Below are positions 1-7,505 of a stretch of DNA of 64,000 nt, one piece after another. A model generated the notes under the pieces. That model searched no databases. It was not told the DNA's origin and worked only from the letters and a program-made list of their open reading frames with translations. The stretch is from positions 182,661 to 246,660 of the forward strand of contig JAEEIJ010000056.1 of NCBI GenBank assembly GCA_016281315.1, given 5' to 3'. The stretch's first letter is position 1, and every line of letters begins with the position of its first letter. The position numbers and the translations under genes were made by a program. This DNA is from Bacteroidales bacterium (GTDB lineage Bacteria; Bacteroidota; Bacteroidia; Bacteroidales; UBA932).

Positions 1-818
1 TTCACCAGGTACTTGACGAATTCTTCTGCCAGGACCATGTTGTCCTTGAGGTCGTAGAAGGCCATTTCCGGTTCGATCATCCAGAACTCCGCCAGGTGGC
101 GCGGCGTATTGGAATTCTCTGCGCGGAACGTGGGGCCGAAGGTGTAGATCTCGCCCACGGCCGTTGCGCCCAGTTCGCCTTCCAGCTGCCCGGAAACGGT
201 GAGGGAGGTCTTCTTGCCGAAGAAATCCTTGCCGAAGTCCACGTTTCCCTTCTTGTCCAGCGGGATGTTCTTCAGGTCCAGGGTGGTTACCTGGAACATA
301 TCCCCGGCGCCTTCCGCGTCGCTTTCCGTGATGAGCGGGGTGTGGAGATATACGAAGCCCTTGTCATTGAAGAACTTGTGGATGGCAAAAGCCATCGCGT
401 GGCGGATCCTCAGAACTGCCCCGAAGGTGTTTGTGCGGAGGCGCATATGCGCGACGCTGCGCAGGTATTCCAGGGTGGTGTCCTTTTTCTGCAGGGGGAA
501 GCGCATAGGGTCGCAGTCGCCCAGCACCTCGATTTCCCGGGCCTGGATCTCCACGGCCTGGCCGCTGCCCACGGACTCCACCAGCTGGCCCTTCACCGCA
601 AGGGAAGCGCCGGTGGTGACCCGCTTCAGGAGTTCTTCATCGAAGAGCTCCGTATTGGCGACGATCTGGATATTATTGATGGTGGAACCGTCGTTGAGGG
701 CGATGAATTTCACCTGTTTGTTGCCTCTCTTGGTGCGCACCCAGCCTTTGGCCAGCACCTCTGCTCCCGGCTTTGCGGCGAGCAGTTCCTTGATTTTGCT
801 TCTTTTTACGCTTTCCAT
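1..818 (-). CDS. asnS: Asparagine--tRNA ligase (5' part, cut by left edge)
   Basis: Asparaginyl-tRNA synthetase charges tRNA-Asn with asparagine in the cytoplasm. The first 272 codons are present; the catalytic C-terminus lies beyond the left edge, and for lack of a stop the ORF track missed it. The translation starts [18 protein letters not shown] and has an OB-fold anticodon-binding domain (about residues 15-110, [14 protein letters not shown]). The class II core follows, with VSGQLEGE and the motif 2 region [20 protein letters not shown], which is typical of AsnS rather than AspS. The ATG at 818 lies 23 nt downstream of a TATATTTG -7 box. The + strand ORFs at 96 and 199 are its shadows. 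Confidence 0.96.
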   Translation of the reverse strand, partial: MESVKRSKIKELLAAKPGAEVLAKGWVRTKRGNKQVKFIALNDGSTINNIQIVANTELFDEELLKRVTTGASLAVKGQLVESVGSGQAVEIQAREIEVLGDCDPMRFPLQKKDTTLEYLRSVAHMRLRTNTFGAVLRIRHAMAFAIHKFFNDKGFVYLHTPLITESDAEGAGDMFQVTTLDLKNIPLDKKGNVDFGKDFFGKKTSLTVSGQLEGELGATAVGEIYTFGPTFRAENSNTPRHLAEFWMIEPEMAFYDLKDNMVLAEEFVKYLV

Positions 819-841
819 TGCAGAAGATATGCTTCAACCTA

Positions 842-873
842 CAAATATAGCAAATCTTCCCGAATTGGGCAAT
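842..873 (-). promoter_or_regulatory. Bacteroidetes-type promoter of asnS
   Basis: Minus-strand TATATTTG (-7 box, TAnnTTTG consensus) at 842-849. A near-match ATTG in the -33 position sits 20 nt upstream. Confidence 0.6.
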
Positions 874-876
874 TGT

Positions 877-1272
877 TTATCGGCTCAGCATTTCCAGGTA
901 TTCCTCTTTCCGGGGACAGGCCCGGCAGTTCAGCAGACCCCTCATATAGTTTTTCATCGAGGAGACCGCCCCTTTGCTGGAGATATCGGCCCGCTTGCAG
1001 ATCTCTTCCACGGAAAGATGTGCGGCCGTGTAGCAGAACACCAGAAGGTTCTTTCGGGTGAGCCGGGGATAATAGGTCCGCAGGTCCTCCAGGATGTCGC
1101 TCATATCCTCTTGGAGATGCCCGTCCTCTTCCAGTGAGCCATAATACTCTACGAACAGGTGATCCAGCCGTTTTTCCATCTCTTCCCGGCAGTTGAAATG
1201 TCGGTTCCGTATCCTTTCCTGGTCCGCAATATAACGGCTCAGATAATAGTAGGCATCTGGCGTTTTCCTCAT
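877..1272 (-). CDS. Small protein with C-terminal helix-turn-helix-like region
   Basis: Not recognised as a named family. The 131-residue soluble protein is rich in charged residues and has no signal peptide or membrane segment. The C-terminal half (about residues 70-120) reads LTRKNLLVFCYTAAHLSVEE, then ICKRADISSKGAVSSMKNYM. That spacing resembles the LuxR-like HTH found at the C-terminus of many Bacteroidales regulators (helix, 'ls..eIc', turn, 'is...v...k'), so DNA binding is possible. The gene has the same strand as asnS, 58 nt upstream of it, but asnS appears to have its own promoter. The HTH reading is inference; the coding call is firmer. Confidence 0.7.
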   Translation of the reverse strand: MRKTPDAYYYLSRYIADQERIRNRHFNCREEMEKRLDHLFVEYYGSLEEDGHLQEDMSDILEDLRTYYPRLTRKNLLVFCYTAAHLSVEEICKRADISSKGAVSSMKNYMRGLLNCRACPRKEEYLEMLSR

Positions 1273-1389
1273 TCCGTAAAATTAGATTCCGGACGTGGGA
1301 TAAGGAAATTTTTGGGGTGGAAAAAGTTTAGACGGGAAATGGCTGAAAGTCAGACAGTTGTGCGTGTGGCGTGCACGGGTAGGAAAGAA

Positions 1390-1421
1390 AATCGGCCTCC
1401 CACGTGCGTAGAAGGCCGATT
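1390..1421 (-). terminator. Terminator of the exbB-exbD operon
   Basis: Inverted repeat AATCGGCCT / AGGCCGATT (9 bp stem, 14 nt loop), followed in the minus direction by TTTTCTTTCC, 24 nt after the exbD stop. The stem contains the heptamer GGCCGAT in both orientations, which is over-represented across the window. Confidence 0.8.
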
Positions 1422-1445
1422 CTCATCTAAGAAAAAAGATTAGGC

Positions 1446-1916
1446 TTACTTCGCGGGTTTCCGCGCAGCATACATAATCCTAAGGGCGGAGCAGCGGCGC
1501 AGCTCCTGCTTTACGTCGGAGACGATACCCATACGGACATCCTGGTCCACGCGCAGGTTCACGGTCATCAGGGATTGCTCGGCCTCTGACATAGCGTCGC
1601 GCTCGGATGCGATGAAGTCACGGATGTCGGCCACCGTCTTGAAAGCGTCGTTGAGCTGAATGCGGGCATCGGTGCCGTACAGAGCCTGATACTGCAGGGT
1701 GGGGCTGCCGATGTTGATGACGGCACTCAGGTCCTTTCTCTCGAGCTTGGCCACTTCGGACGCTTCGGGCATCACCACTTTCACCTTGTTCTCGGTTTCA
1801 CGCATCTGCGTGGTAACCATAAAGAAGAACAGGAGCATGAACACGATATCGGAAAGGGAGTTGGACGATGCCTGCGGGACTTCCTTCTTATTGCTGGAAC
1901 TTCCAAATTTTGACAT
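1446..1916 (-). CDS. exbD: ExbD/TolR-family biopolymer transport protein (second copy)
   Basis: Subunit of an ExbB-ExbD proton-driven energy transducer that powers TonB-dependent outer-membrane uptake. It has 156 residues: a short cytoplasmic N-terminus, one membrane helix with the essential aspartate in SLSDIVFMLLFFFMVTTQM (about residues 21-39), and a periplasmic domain. The first ExbD gene lies 16 nt upstream. In many Bacteroidetes two ExbD paralogues follow ExbB and are thought to form mixed complexes; the same is inferred here. It is the last gene of the operon, ahead of the terminator at 1390-1421. Confidence 0.93.
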   Translation of the reverse strand: MSKFGSSSNKKEVPQASSNSLSDIVFMLLFFFMVTTQMRETENKVKVVMPEASEVAKLERKDLSAVINIGSPTLQYQALYGTDARIQLNDAFKTVADIRDFIASERDAMSEAEQSLMTVNLRVDQDVRMGIVSDVKQELRRCSALRIMYAARKPAK

Positions 1917-1932
1917 AATCTAGGTCCTCCTA

Positions 1933-2499
1933 TTATCTTTTACCGGTGTCCTTAGGCTCTGCCTCGGAGATGTTCTGGGGCACGGCCTTTTTCACAATAT
2001 CCTGTTCCTCCTCGGTGAGGCGGGAGAATTTCTTGCCGAAGTTGGCACGGGAGAAATCGTCGCGGAGTTCGTTCACGGCTTTCACCAGTTCGTTCTGCAC
2101 TGCAATATAGGCCTGGTAACTGGTACCACGGTCGTTCTGCAGGGAGATAACGCCCTTGGAGACCATATAGGTCTTGCCTTCGATTTCCTTGGCTTCCTTT
2201 TCGGGAAGGTTGGGGTCGTTGGTGGGATTGGTGAGGAACTCTTTGATCTTGTCTTTCAAGTAGGCAATGTCCATGGCTTCGCTACCGGCAAACAACCTAT
2301 CGGCAGAATTGATTCTGACGATGATGATGTTGCGGCGGTTGACCTTCTGGTCCTGGGCGGTTTTCTCGTCCGGGATGGGGGGAAGGCGGCGCTGCAGACC
2401 CGACTGGTCTCCCATGGTGGTGGTCATCAGGAAGTAGCACAGGAGCAGGAACGCGATGTCAGCCGTCGAACCGATTGCTTCAAATTTTCTTCTTGCCAT
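1933..2499 (-). CDS. exbD: ExbD/TolR-family biopolymer transport protein (first copy)
   Basis: Proton-channel partner of ExbB in the inner membrane. It has 188 residues. The single helix carries the conserved aspartate in STADIAFLLLCYFLMTTTM (about residues 11-29), followed by the Bacteroidetes-typical LQRRLPPIPDE stretch and a periplasmic domain with an inserted Lys/Glu-rich segment. The cytoplasmic N-terminus before the helix is only about ten residues. The gene sits 8 nt downstream of the small membrane protein gene and is co-directional with exbB, so one operon is likely. Confidence 0.92.
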   Translation of the reverse strand: MARRKFEAIGSTADIAFLLLCYFLMTTTMGDQSGLQRRLPPIPDEKTAQDQKVNRRNIIIVRINSADRLFAGSEAMDIAYLKDKIKEFLTNPTNDPNLPEKEAKEIEGKTYMVSKGVISLQNDRGTSYQAYIAVQNELVKAVNELRDDFSRANFGKKFSRLTEEEQDIVKKAVPQNISEAEPKDTGKR

Positions 2500-2507
2500 G
2501 GTTCAAT

Positions 2508-2960
2508 CTACTTTTTGTTGCGGACAGTCATCAGGACTTCGCCTGCAATGATGGAGATGATAGCGGCTCCACCCACGATGTAGGCGACGTTGAGGATGGT
2601 ATCGGTGAGTTTGAGCTCTCCAGGGGTGGTGGGCTTGGAGCAGTTGATGGCCGGGGCGCCGGATGCCAGAAGATAGGCAATGCCGAACAGGACGGCGGCA
2701 CCCAGGACTGCAATGCCGATCTTGACAAGGCTCTTGGGATCGGTGGTGGCACGGATGTAGATGCCGATGCCGATCACCGCCGCCAGGGCGATGCCAATCA
2801 CGATGTAGGCCCAATAGATGAGCGGAGCAACGGTCCCGTTGTCCGGTGCGCCGGACTCGGGATAGCCCTTAATCATACCCCAAAGCAGAACCGCAACGCT
2901 CACAATTATCAGAACCACAAGGAGGATCTTGAATATTTTAGCGTATTTCTGGTTTTCCAT
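2508..2960 (-). CDS. Small multi-spanning membrane protein of the exbB operon
   Basis: The protein has 150 residues and no named family I can assign. It has four hydrophobic segments: about residues 10-28 (ILLVVLIIVSVAVLLWG), 48-70, 80-100 and 125-145. The short soluble linkers include a cysteine in PAINCSKPTTPGEL. It lies between exbB (24 nt upstream) and the first exbD (8 nt downstream), a position commonly held by an uncharacterised membrane protein in Bacteroidales ExbB/ExbD operons. An accessory role in that complex is inferred from position only. Confidence 0.85.
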   Translation of the reverse strand: MENQKYAKIFKILLVVLIIVSVAVLLWGMIKGYPESGAPDNGTVAPLIYWAYIVIGIALAAVIGIGIYIRATTDPKSLVKIGIAVLGAAVLFGIAYLLASGAPAINCSKPTTPGELKLTDTILNVAYIVGGAAIISIIAGEVLMTVRNKK

Positions 2961-2984
2961 TGTATCTGGAATTAAAGGGGTTGA

Positions 2985-3788
2985 TTACTTTTTGTTGTTC
3001 TTTACCATCAGGTCCACAAAGCGGATGGAAGAATCTTCCATATCGATGCTCAGGGAGTCAATCTTAGCGATAATGTAGTTGTAGAAGATCTGGAGAATCA
3101 TAGCCACGATGAGACCGCCCACGGTGGTGATGAGGGCGACCTTCATACCGCCGGCCACAACGTTCGGGGAAATATCGCCGGCAGCCTGGATGGCGTCGAA
3201 GGCCTGGATCATACCGATAACGGTACCAAGGAATCCCAGGGACGGGGCGATGGAAATGAACAGGCCGATCCAGCTGAGGCCGTTCTCCATGAGGCTCATC
3301 TGAACGCCGCCGTAGGAGACGATGGTCTTTTCAACGACATCCACACCCTGATCTGCACGGAGCAGGCCCTGGTAGAAGATGCTGGCAACGGGGCCGCGGG
3401 TTTCACGGCATACCTTCTTGGCTTCTTCGATACCGCCCTTGGCAAGAGCCTCTTCCACAGCGTCGAGGAGCTTGGTGGTGTTGGTCTTGGAGAAGGCCAG
3501 GTAAAGGATACGCTCGATGGCGAGGGCCATACCGATGATCAGGCAGATGATGATCAGGGACATAAAGCCTGCGCCACCTTCGATGAACTTGGTCTTGAGG
3601 GCCTGGTGGAGGGGAACGTCCTCACCGGAACCGGCGAACAGATCCACGGGGGCTTCTTCTTCATCGGCGGCGGGAGCGGCTACCTGCTCTTCAGCAGCGG
3701 GAGCGGCTTCCTCATCCTGAGCGGAAGCGATGTTTGCAGTGAAGGTCACGAGACCGGCGACTGCCAAAAACATGAAAAGCTTTTTCAT
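2985..3788 (-). CDS. exbB: ExbB/TolQ/MotA proton channel protein with N-terminal secreted extension
   Basis: Forms the pentameric inner-membrane scaffold that, with ExbD, converts proton motive force into work for TonB. It has 267 residues. A signal-like N-terminus (MKKLFMFLAVAGLVTFTANI) is followed by an Ala/Glu/Pro-rich acidic stretch to about residue 55, a first channel helix near 75-97, then the family core RGPVASIFYQGLLRA and paired helices with SIAPSLGFLGTVIGMIQAF and ALITTVGGLIVAMILQIFYN. The periplasmic acidic extension is common in Bacteroidetes ExbB. It is the first gene of a four-gene operon; no clear -33/-7 promoter could be read upstream. Confidence 0.95.
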   Translation of the reverse strand: MKKLFMFLAVAGLVTFTANIASAQDEEAAPAAEEQVAAPAADEEEAPVDLFAGSGEDVPLHQALKTKFIEGGAGFMSLIIICLIIGMALAIERILYLAFSKTNTTKLLDAVEEALAKGGIEEAKKVCRETRGPVASIFYQGLLRADQGVDVVEKTIVSYGGVQMSLMENGLSWIGLFISIAPSLGFLGTVIGMIQAFDAIQAAGDISPNVVAGGMKVALITTVGGLIVAMILQIFYNYIIAKIDSLSIDMEDSSIRFVDLMVKNNKK

Positions 3789-3879
3789 AGTCTTTTTTTG
3801 AGTTGTTGGTTATAAAATTAGTTGACTAAATATTCTTTTGGTCGTGCAATTTAGCAATAAAAATCCGAAATCCCAAAGA

Positions 3880-4911
3880 TTATTTGCTTATCTCGCCGCA
3901 GAGGTCCTTCTCCAGCATCGTTTTCACCCACTTGTTGTCCTCGCTCCGGCCCAGCAGGCAGAAGAGTTTCCCGAGGGCGGCTTCCGTGGTGATATCGGCC
4001 CCGGAAAGGACGCCGGCGTGCTTGAGGGACGCTCCCGTGGCGTAGAGGTCCATATTCACCGTGCCCGACTTGCACTGGGTGACGTTCAGCAGGATCTTCC
4101 CTTTCCCGTCGGCCTCCCGGAGGATGTCCAGGAACCACGGTTTGGAAAGAGCGTTTCCGCTGCCGTAGGTCTCCAGGATGACGGCGCGGGTGAGCGGGTC
4201 GCAGACTACCGAGCGCATCACCTGCTCGGTCATCCCGGGATGCACCTTGAGGATGGCCACCCGCGTGTCCAGATGGGTCTGCACCCTCAGCTGGGCGTCC
4301 CAGTAGATGGGTTTCCGGATGAGCTCCGTGTCATACGCGATGCTGATGCCGGCCCGGGCGAGGGGCGGGCAGTTGGGGGAGGAGAAAGCGTTGAAGGCCT
4401 CCGCGCTGTACTTGGTGGAGCGGTTGCCCCGCAGCAGTTTGGAGTCGAAGTAAATGGCCACTTCGGGCACTCTGGCGTGGCCTTTTTCGTCTTTGGCGGC
4501 GGCAATTTCCACGGCCGATATGAAGTTCTCCTTCCCGTCCGTGCGGGGGACGCCGATGGGCAGCTGGCTTCCCGTGAAGATGACCGGCTTGGTGAGCCCC
4601 TCCAGCATAAAACTCAGCGTGGAGGCGCTGTAGGCCATTGTGTCCGTCCCGTGGAGGATGACGAAACCGTCGTAGTCGTCGTAGCGGTCGCGGATCACCT
4701 CGGCCAGGTTCACCCACATCCCGGGCTCCACGTCCGAGGAGTCGATGAGCGGGTCGAAGGTGAGGGCGTCCAGCTTTACGCCGAACTTGTTCAGCTCCGG
4801 CACTTCCGCCAGGATCTGGTTGAAGTCGAAGGGCTTGAGGGTGCCGTCGGAGGGGTCTTCCTTCATTCCGATGGTCCCGCCGGTGTAGATGATGAGGATG
4901 GATGCGTTCAT
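3880..4911 (-). CDS. ansA: Type I L-asparaginase
   Basis: Hydrolyses asparagine to aspartate and ammonia, probably in the cytoplasm (no signal peptide). The ORF track runs to 5709, but the first part is a shadow of tatD. The real start is the ATG at 4911 (MNASILIIYTGGTIGM), overlapping the tatD stop as ATGA. Length is 343 residues, the usual size. The two active-site signatures are YTGGTIGM (nucleophile Thr near residue 12) and VILHGTDTMAYSAS (about residue 85, with the Thr-Asp pair). The C-terminal domain carries LETYGSGNA. Translational coupling to tatD is likely. Confidence 0.95.
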   Translation of the reverse strand: MNASILIIYTGGTIGMKEDPSDGTLKPFDFNQILAEVPELNKFGVKLDALTFDPLIDSSDVEPGMWVNLAEVIRDRYDDYDGFVILHGTDTMAYSASTLSFMLEGLTKPVIFTGSQLPIGVPRTDGKENFISAVEIAAAKDEKGHARVPEVAIYFDSKLLRGNRSTKYSAEAFNAFSSPNCPPLARAGISIAYDTELIRKPIYWDAQLRVQTHLDTRVAILKVHPGMTEQVMRSVVCDPLTRAVILETYGSGNALSKPWFLDILREADGKGKILLNVTQCKSGTVNMDLYATGASLKHAGVLSGADITTEAALGKLFCLLGRSEDNKWVKTMLEKDLCGEISK

Positions 4912-5693
4912 ATTGCGAACAGCCGTTCGGCGTTTTGGGTTGTTATGGTTTCGATTTCTTCGAGGCGCACGCCTTTCACTTCGGCCACTTTCGCGGCGAT
5001 CAGCGGCAGGAAGGAGCTCTCGTTTCGCTCCCCGCGGTGCGGGGTGGGGGCCAGGTAGGGGGCGTCGGTCTCCAGCAGGATTCTTTCGAGCGGAATGCGC
5101 TGCAGCACCTGGACCAGTTTGTTGTTCTTGAAGGTGATCACGCCGCCGATTCCCACCGACCACTCGCCGCTGCGGTTCGCCCGTTCGTAGGTCTCGTAGC
5201 TTCCGCTGAAGCAGTGGAGATTCCCCCTCAGATGCAGGTGCGCGCAGTCTTCCAGCACTTCGAAAAAGTCCTCCCAGGCATCCCTGAGGTGGATGTTCAC
5301 CGGCAGGTTTTTGGCCGATGCCAGCTCCAGTTGTATCCGCAGCGCTTCCTTCTGAATCGCGGCGTATTCCTTCCCCTCGTGATAATCCAGCCCCACTTCG
5401 CCGATGGCGATGAACTCGCCGAAGGGAGCGGATACCCCTGAGGCGAGGGAGAACACCTGGTCCAGTTCGTCCTGCCAGTTTTCGGCGGTGAGGGAGCCGG
5501 GATAGACCCCCAGCATCTGGAAGAGCACGCCGGGATATTTTCGGCCTATCTCCCACATAAACGGACGTTCGCGGGAGTCGATATCGGCCTGCAGCATCTT
5601 GCCCACGCCCGCATCCAGCGCCCGCTGCACGGCCGCTTCCGCGTCCGGCCGCAGCCACTCGTCGTAAAAATGCGTATGCGTGTCGACAAACAT
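4908..5693 (-). CDS. tatD: TatD-family metal-dependent hydrolase
   Basis: Member of the amidohydrolase-fold TatD group of metal-dependent deoxyribonucleases. It has 261 residues with the metal ligands in order: DTHTHFYDEW (HxH at the N-terminus), the Glu of IGEVGLDYHEG, the His of NIHLRDAW, the His of LHCFSGS, and the late Asp of ILLETDAPYLAPTPHRGERN. The last two are nearly diagnostic of the family. It precedes ansA with an ATGA overlap and follows the small secreted protein gene by 5 nt. In vivo substrates of TatD proteins remain debated. Confidence 0.95.
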   Translation of the reverse strand: MFVDTHTHFYDEWLRPDAEAAVQRALDAGVGKMLQADIDSRERPFMWEIGRKYPGVLFQMLGVYPGSLTAENWQDELDQVFSLASGVSAPFGEFIAIGEVGLDYHEGKEYAAIQKEALRIQLELASAKNLPVNIHLRDAWEDFFEVLEDCAHLHLRGNLHCFSGSYETYERANRSGEWSVGIGGVITFKNNKLVQVLQRIPLERILLETDAPYLAPTPHRGERNESSFLPLIAAKVAEVKGVRLEEIETITTQNAERLFAI

Positions 5694-5698
5694 CCCGG

Positions 5699-6202
5699 CT
5701 AGAAAGCAAACGCCAGACCGAAGCCGTTCTCCGTATTCCCCCAGCGGAGTTCCGGTTGATAGGTGAGTGACGTGTTGTAATGCTTAACGGCCCGGTTCAT
5801 TTTGACGGATCCGGGAATCCCGACAGCCAGACCAGCGACCATCACTCCTAAACCAACCCATAAGCAGGTCTTTGCTGTCTGATAGCTCGGATGGTCGGTG
5901 GGGCCTCCTCCTGCGCGCCACCCCAGGACATACCCCAATCCATACCCAAACGGAATGGCGCCAACGGTGGCAACGATGCCGCCCACGTCGTTCATAATTT
6001 TTCCGCTCTTGAAATCGGCCAGGTCTTCGGGAGAGAAATACCGGTCCCAGAGTTCTTTCTCAATGGTAACGCCGCCTACACTAAGTTTGCCGGTCCAGGG
6101 GCTGATGGACATAGGACCTTGAGGGAATGAACTGGTCTGCTGAGCGTGGCAGGGAATCATCATTCCCAGCAAGCATACAAATAGAAATAAGGTCTTCTTC
6201 AT
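5699..6202 (-). CDS. Secreted or envelope protein of unknown function
   Basis: The protein has 167 residues and no family I recognise. The N-terminus is a clear signal peptide (MKKTLFLFVCLLGMMIPCHA, cleavage after HAQ likely). Two hydrophobic Gly-rich segments follow, GGIVATVGAIPFGYGLGYVL (about 75-95) and LWVGLGVMVAGLAVGIPGSV (about 112-132), and a C-terminus ending GFGLAFAF, which could be a strand ending in Phe. The pattern recalls small Bacteroidales proteins with a two-helix hairpin. It sits 15 nt after the RAYT-like gene and 5 nt before tatD. Confidence 0.75.
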   Translation of the reverse strand: MKKTLFLFVCLLGMMIPCHAQQTSSFPQGPMSISPWTGKLSVGGVTIEKELWDRYFSPEDLADFKSGKIMNDVGGIVATVGAIPFGYGLGYVLGWRAGGGPTDHPSYQTAKTCLWVGLGVMVAGLAVGIPGSVKMNRAVKHYNTSLTYQPELRWGNTENGFGLAFAF

Positions 6203-6217
6203 AGTTAGCTCTTTTAT

Positions 6218-7177
6218 TCACACAAATTTCGTCCATCCCGATGAATTTTCCAAATCTTTCTGCTTTTTAAGGCCAAGGGCGCGGCAGACCTCTTCCCGTG
6301 ACAGGGAGAAAACCCTTGCAAGTTGATGTACGGTTGTTTTTCTGGTTCGATGGATGTAGGTAAGAAGCCGGTATTTCCTTTCTTTTGTCAGGTCGGCCAT
6401 CCCCTGGGAAAACCAGCGGAGAGCCGTTTCGGAAACCACTTTATAGAGTTCGCTGTCGGGTAGTATCTTCCTTGGCGCTTCCACCAGTTTTTCCTCCATT
6501 TCCGCCGGGTTCAGCGCACCGATGGTTTTCAGCCAGAATGCCTGGTCGTGGTTGAAAGCCTGTTCCAGGTAGTCGGAGTCACAAAAGGTTTCGGGCATCA
6601 GATCTCCGTCTGTATCTATGAGCCAGGAGACGTCTTTAAGCGAATCACGGGTGTGCATAATCCGGTCCTGTTCACGCCGGGTAAACTTGCACACGGGAAG
6701 CCCGGACAGTTTTTTTGCTTTATCGGAAAACATAGCCCGGTAGCCGCTCCACTTGTAAGTGTCTACGGCAAATCCATTGTCAATAGCATTGCGCGGAATG
6801 TATGCGAGGGCGTTTCTGACGTACCATTCCGAATCCAGCAGAAGTGCTTGCACGTCTGTATCCTTGAGGATATGCTTCTCAAAATATTTGATTTGGAACC
6901 ATTGGGCATAGGTCCGCTTCAGTTCGTCGGCGTAATCACAGGCCTCCTGATAAGTGGCGGACAGCACGGCGACGTGGCAATGATTGGAGTTGACTTCATA
7001 AATAATGACGATTACGTTCTTGCGCTTGGCACAGATGGCAATGTATTTGACAAGGACGCCGTAATCTTCATTGTCCCTACAGAGAAGGGCCGCCGAGAGA
7101 CCCTTCATACAAACGTGGTAGGGGTGAACGCTTTTCGTTTTCCCCGAAGGGAGTTTTCTTGTTACGGATAGGAGCAT
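6218..7177 (-). CDS. REP-associated tyrosine transposase-like protein (RAYT, Y1 HUH family)
   Basis: Probable single-strand DNA transposase or REP-processing enzyme. The 319-residue protein starts in the Y1 style (HPYHVCMKGLS.. then NEDYGVLVKYI). It carries an HUH metal-binding motif as HCH in YEVNSNHCHVAVL (near residue 67) and the tyrosine region YVRNALAYIPRNAIDNG, equivalent to the RAYT YIHxNPVRAG motif. The C-terminal third ends in an HTH-like segment (KTTVHQLARVFSLSREEVCR), as seen in RAYTs with a DnaA-like tail. Just upstream is a cluster of four palindromes, as expected for a RAYT and its REPs. It looks intact. Assignment is by motif, not search. Confidence 0.8.
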   Translation of the reverse strand: MLLSVTRKLPSGKTKSVHPYHVCMKGLSAALLCRDNEDYGVLVKYIAICAKRKNVIVIIYEVNSNHCHVAVLSATYQEACDYADELKRTYAQWFQIKYFEKHILKDTDVQALLLDSEWYVRNALAYIPRNAIDNGFAVDTYKWSGYRAMFSDKAKKLSGLPVCKFTRREQDRIMHTRDSLKDVSWLIDTDGDLMPETFCDSDYLEQAFNHDQAFWLKTIGALNPAEMEEKLVEAPRKILPDSELYKVVSETALRWFSQGMADLTKERKYRLLTYIHRTRKTTVHQLARVFSLSREEVCRALGLKKQKDLENSSGWTKFV

Positions 7178-7206
7178 ATTGTTTTTGTTTATGGGTTGTC
7201 TTGTTT

Positions 7207-7384
7207 TGGACCTGGTCCAGAGCGATAATGGACGAGGTGTGGTTAATAATTGGACGAGGTTCGTTTAAATGTGCTGGACCAGGTCCAGCGGGTGTGGCTC
7301 TCAGATGGCTGGAAGGCCGATGTGGTGGACCAGGTCCAGGGGGTGGAATCGAACCTCGTCCAAAAAGTGCCTGGACCTGGTCCA
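7207..7384. repeat. Cluster of REP-like palindromes next to the RAYT-like gene
   Basis: This falls in the only gene-free stretch over 300 bp (7178-7505). The perfect palindrome TGGACC(A/T)GGTCCA occurs four times: 7207-7219, 7275-7287, 7326-7338 and 7372-7384. The centre is T, A, A, T, so the outer and inner pairs are symmetric. Between them TGGACGAGGT occurs at 7229 and 7251 and inverted at 7353; TTGGACGAGGTTCG (7250-7263) and CGAACCTCGTCCAA (7350-7363) form 14 bp arms enclosing two palindromes. The layout resembles a BIME. The remaining 120 bp up to the dprA stop show nothing clear. Confidence 0.85.
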
Positions 7385-7505
7385 AGGCGAAGGAAGGCCC
7401 AAGGCGGGTGCCGTTCAGGATGGGGGAATGGCGGGTGTTGACCACGGAGGGCACCAGGGTGGGGCTATTTCGGGGCCAAGTCTTTGCCCGGGCCGATGAC
7501 TGAGC

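Noticed and set aside
4912-5709. N-terminal 266 codons of the 609-residue ORF ending at 3880
   Set aside because: Arg-rich shadow of tatD; ansA starts at 4911.
7207-7384. CRISPR-like array
   Set aside because: Palindromic 13-mers with irregular spacing, alternating orientation, no spacers of equal length and no cas genes.
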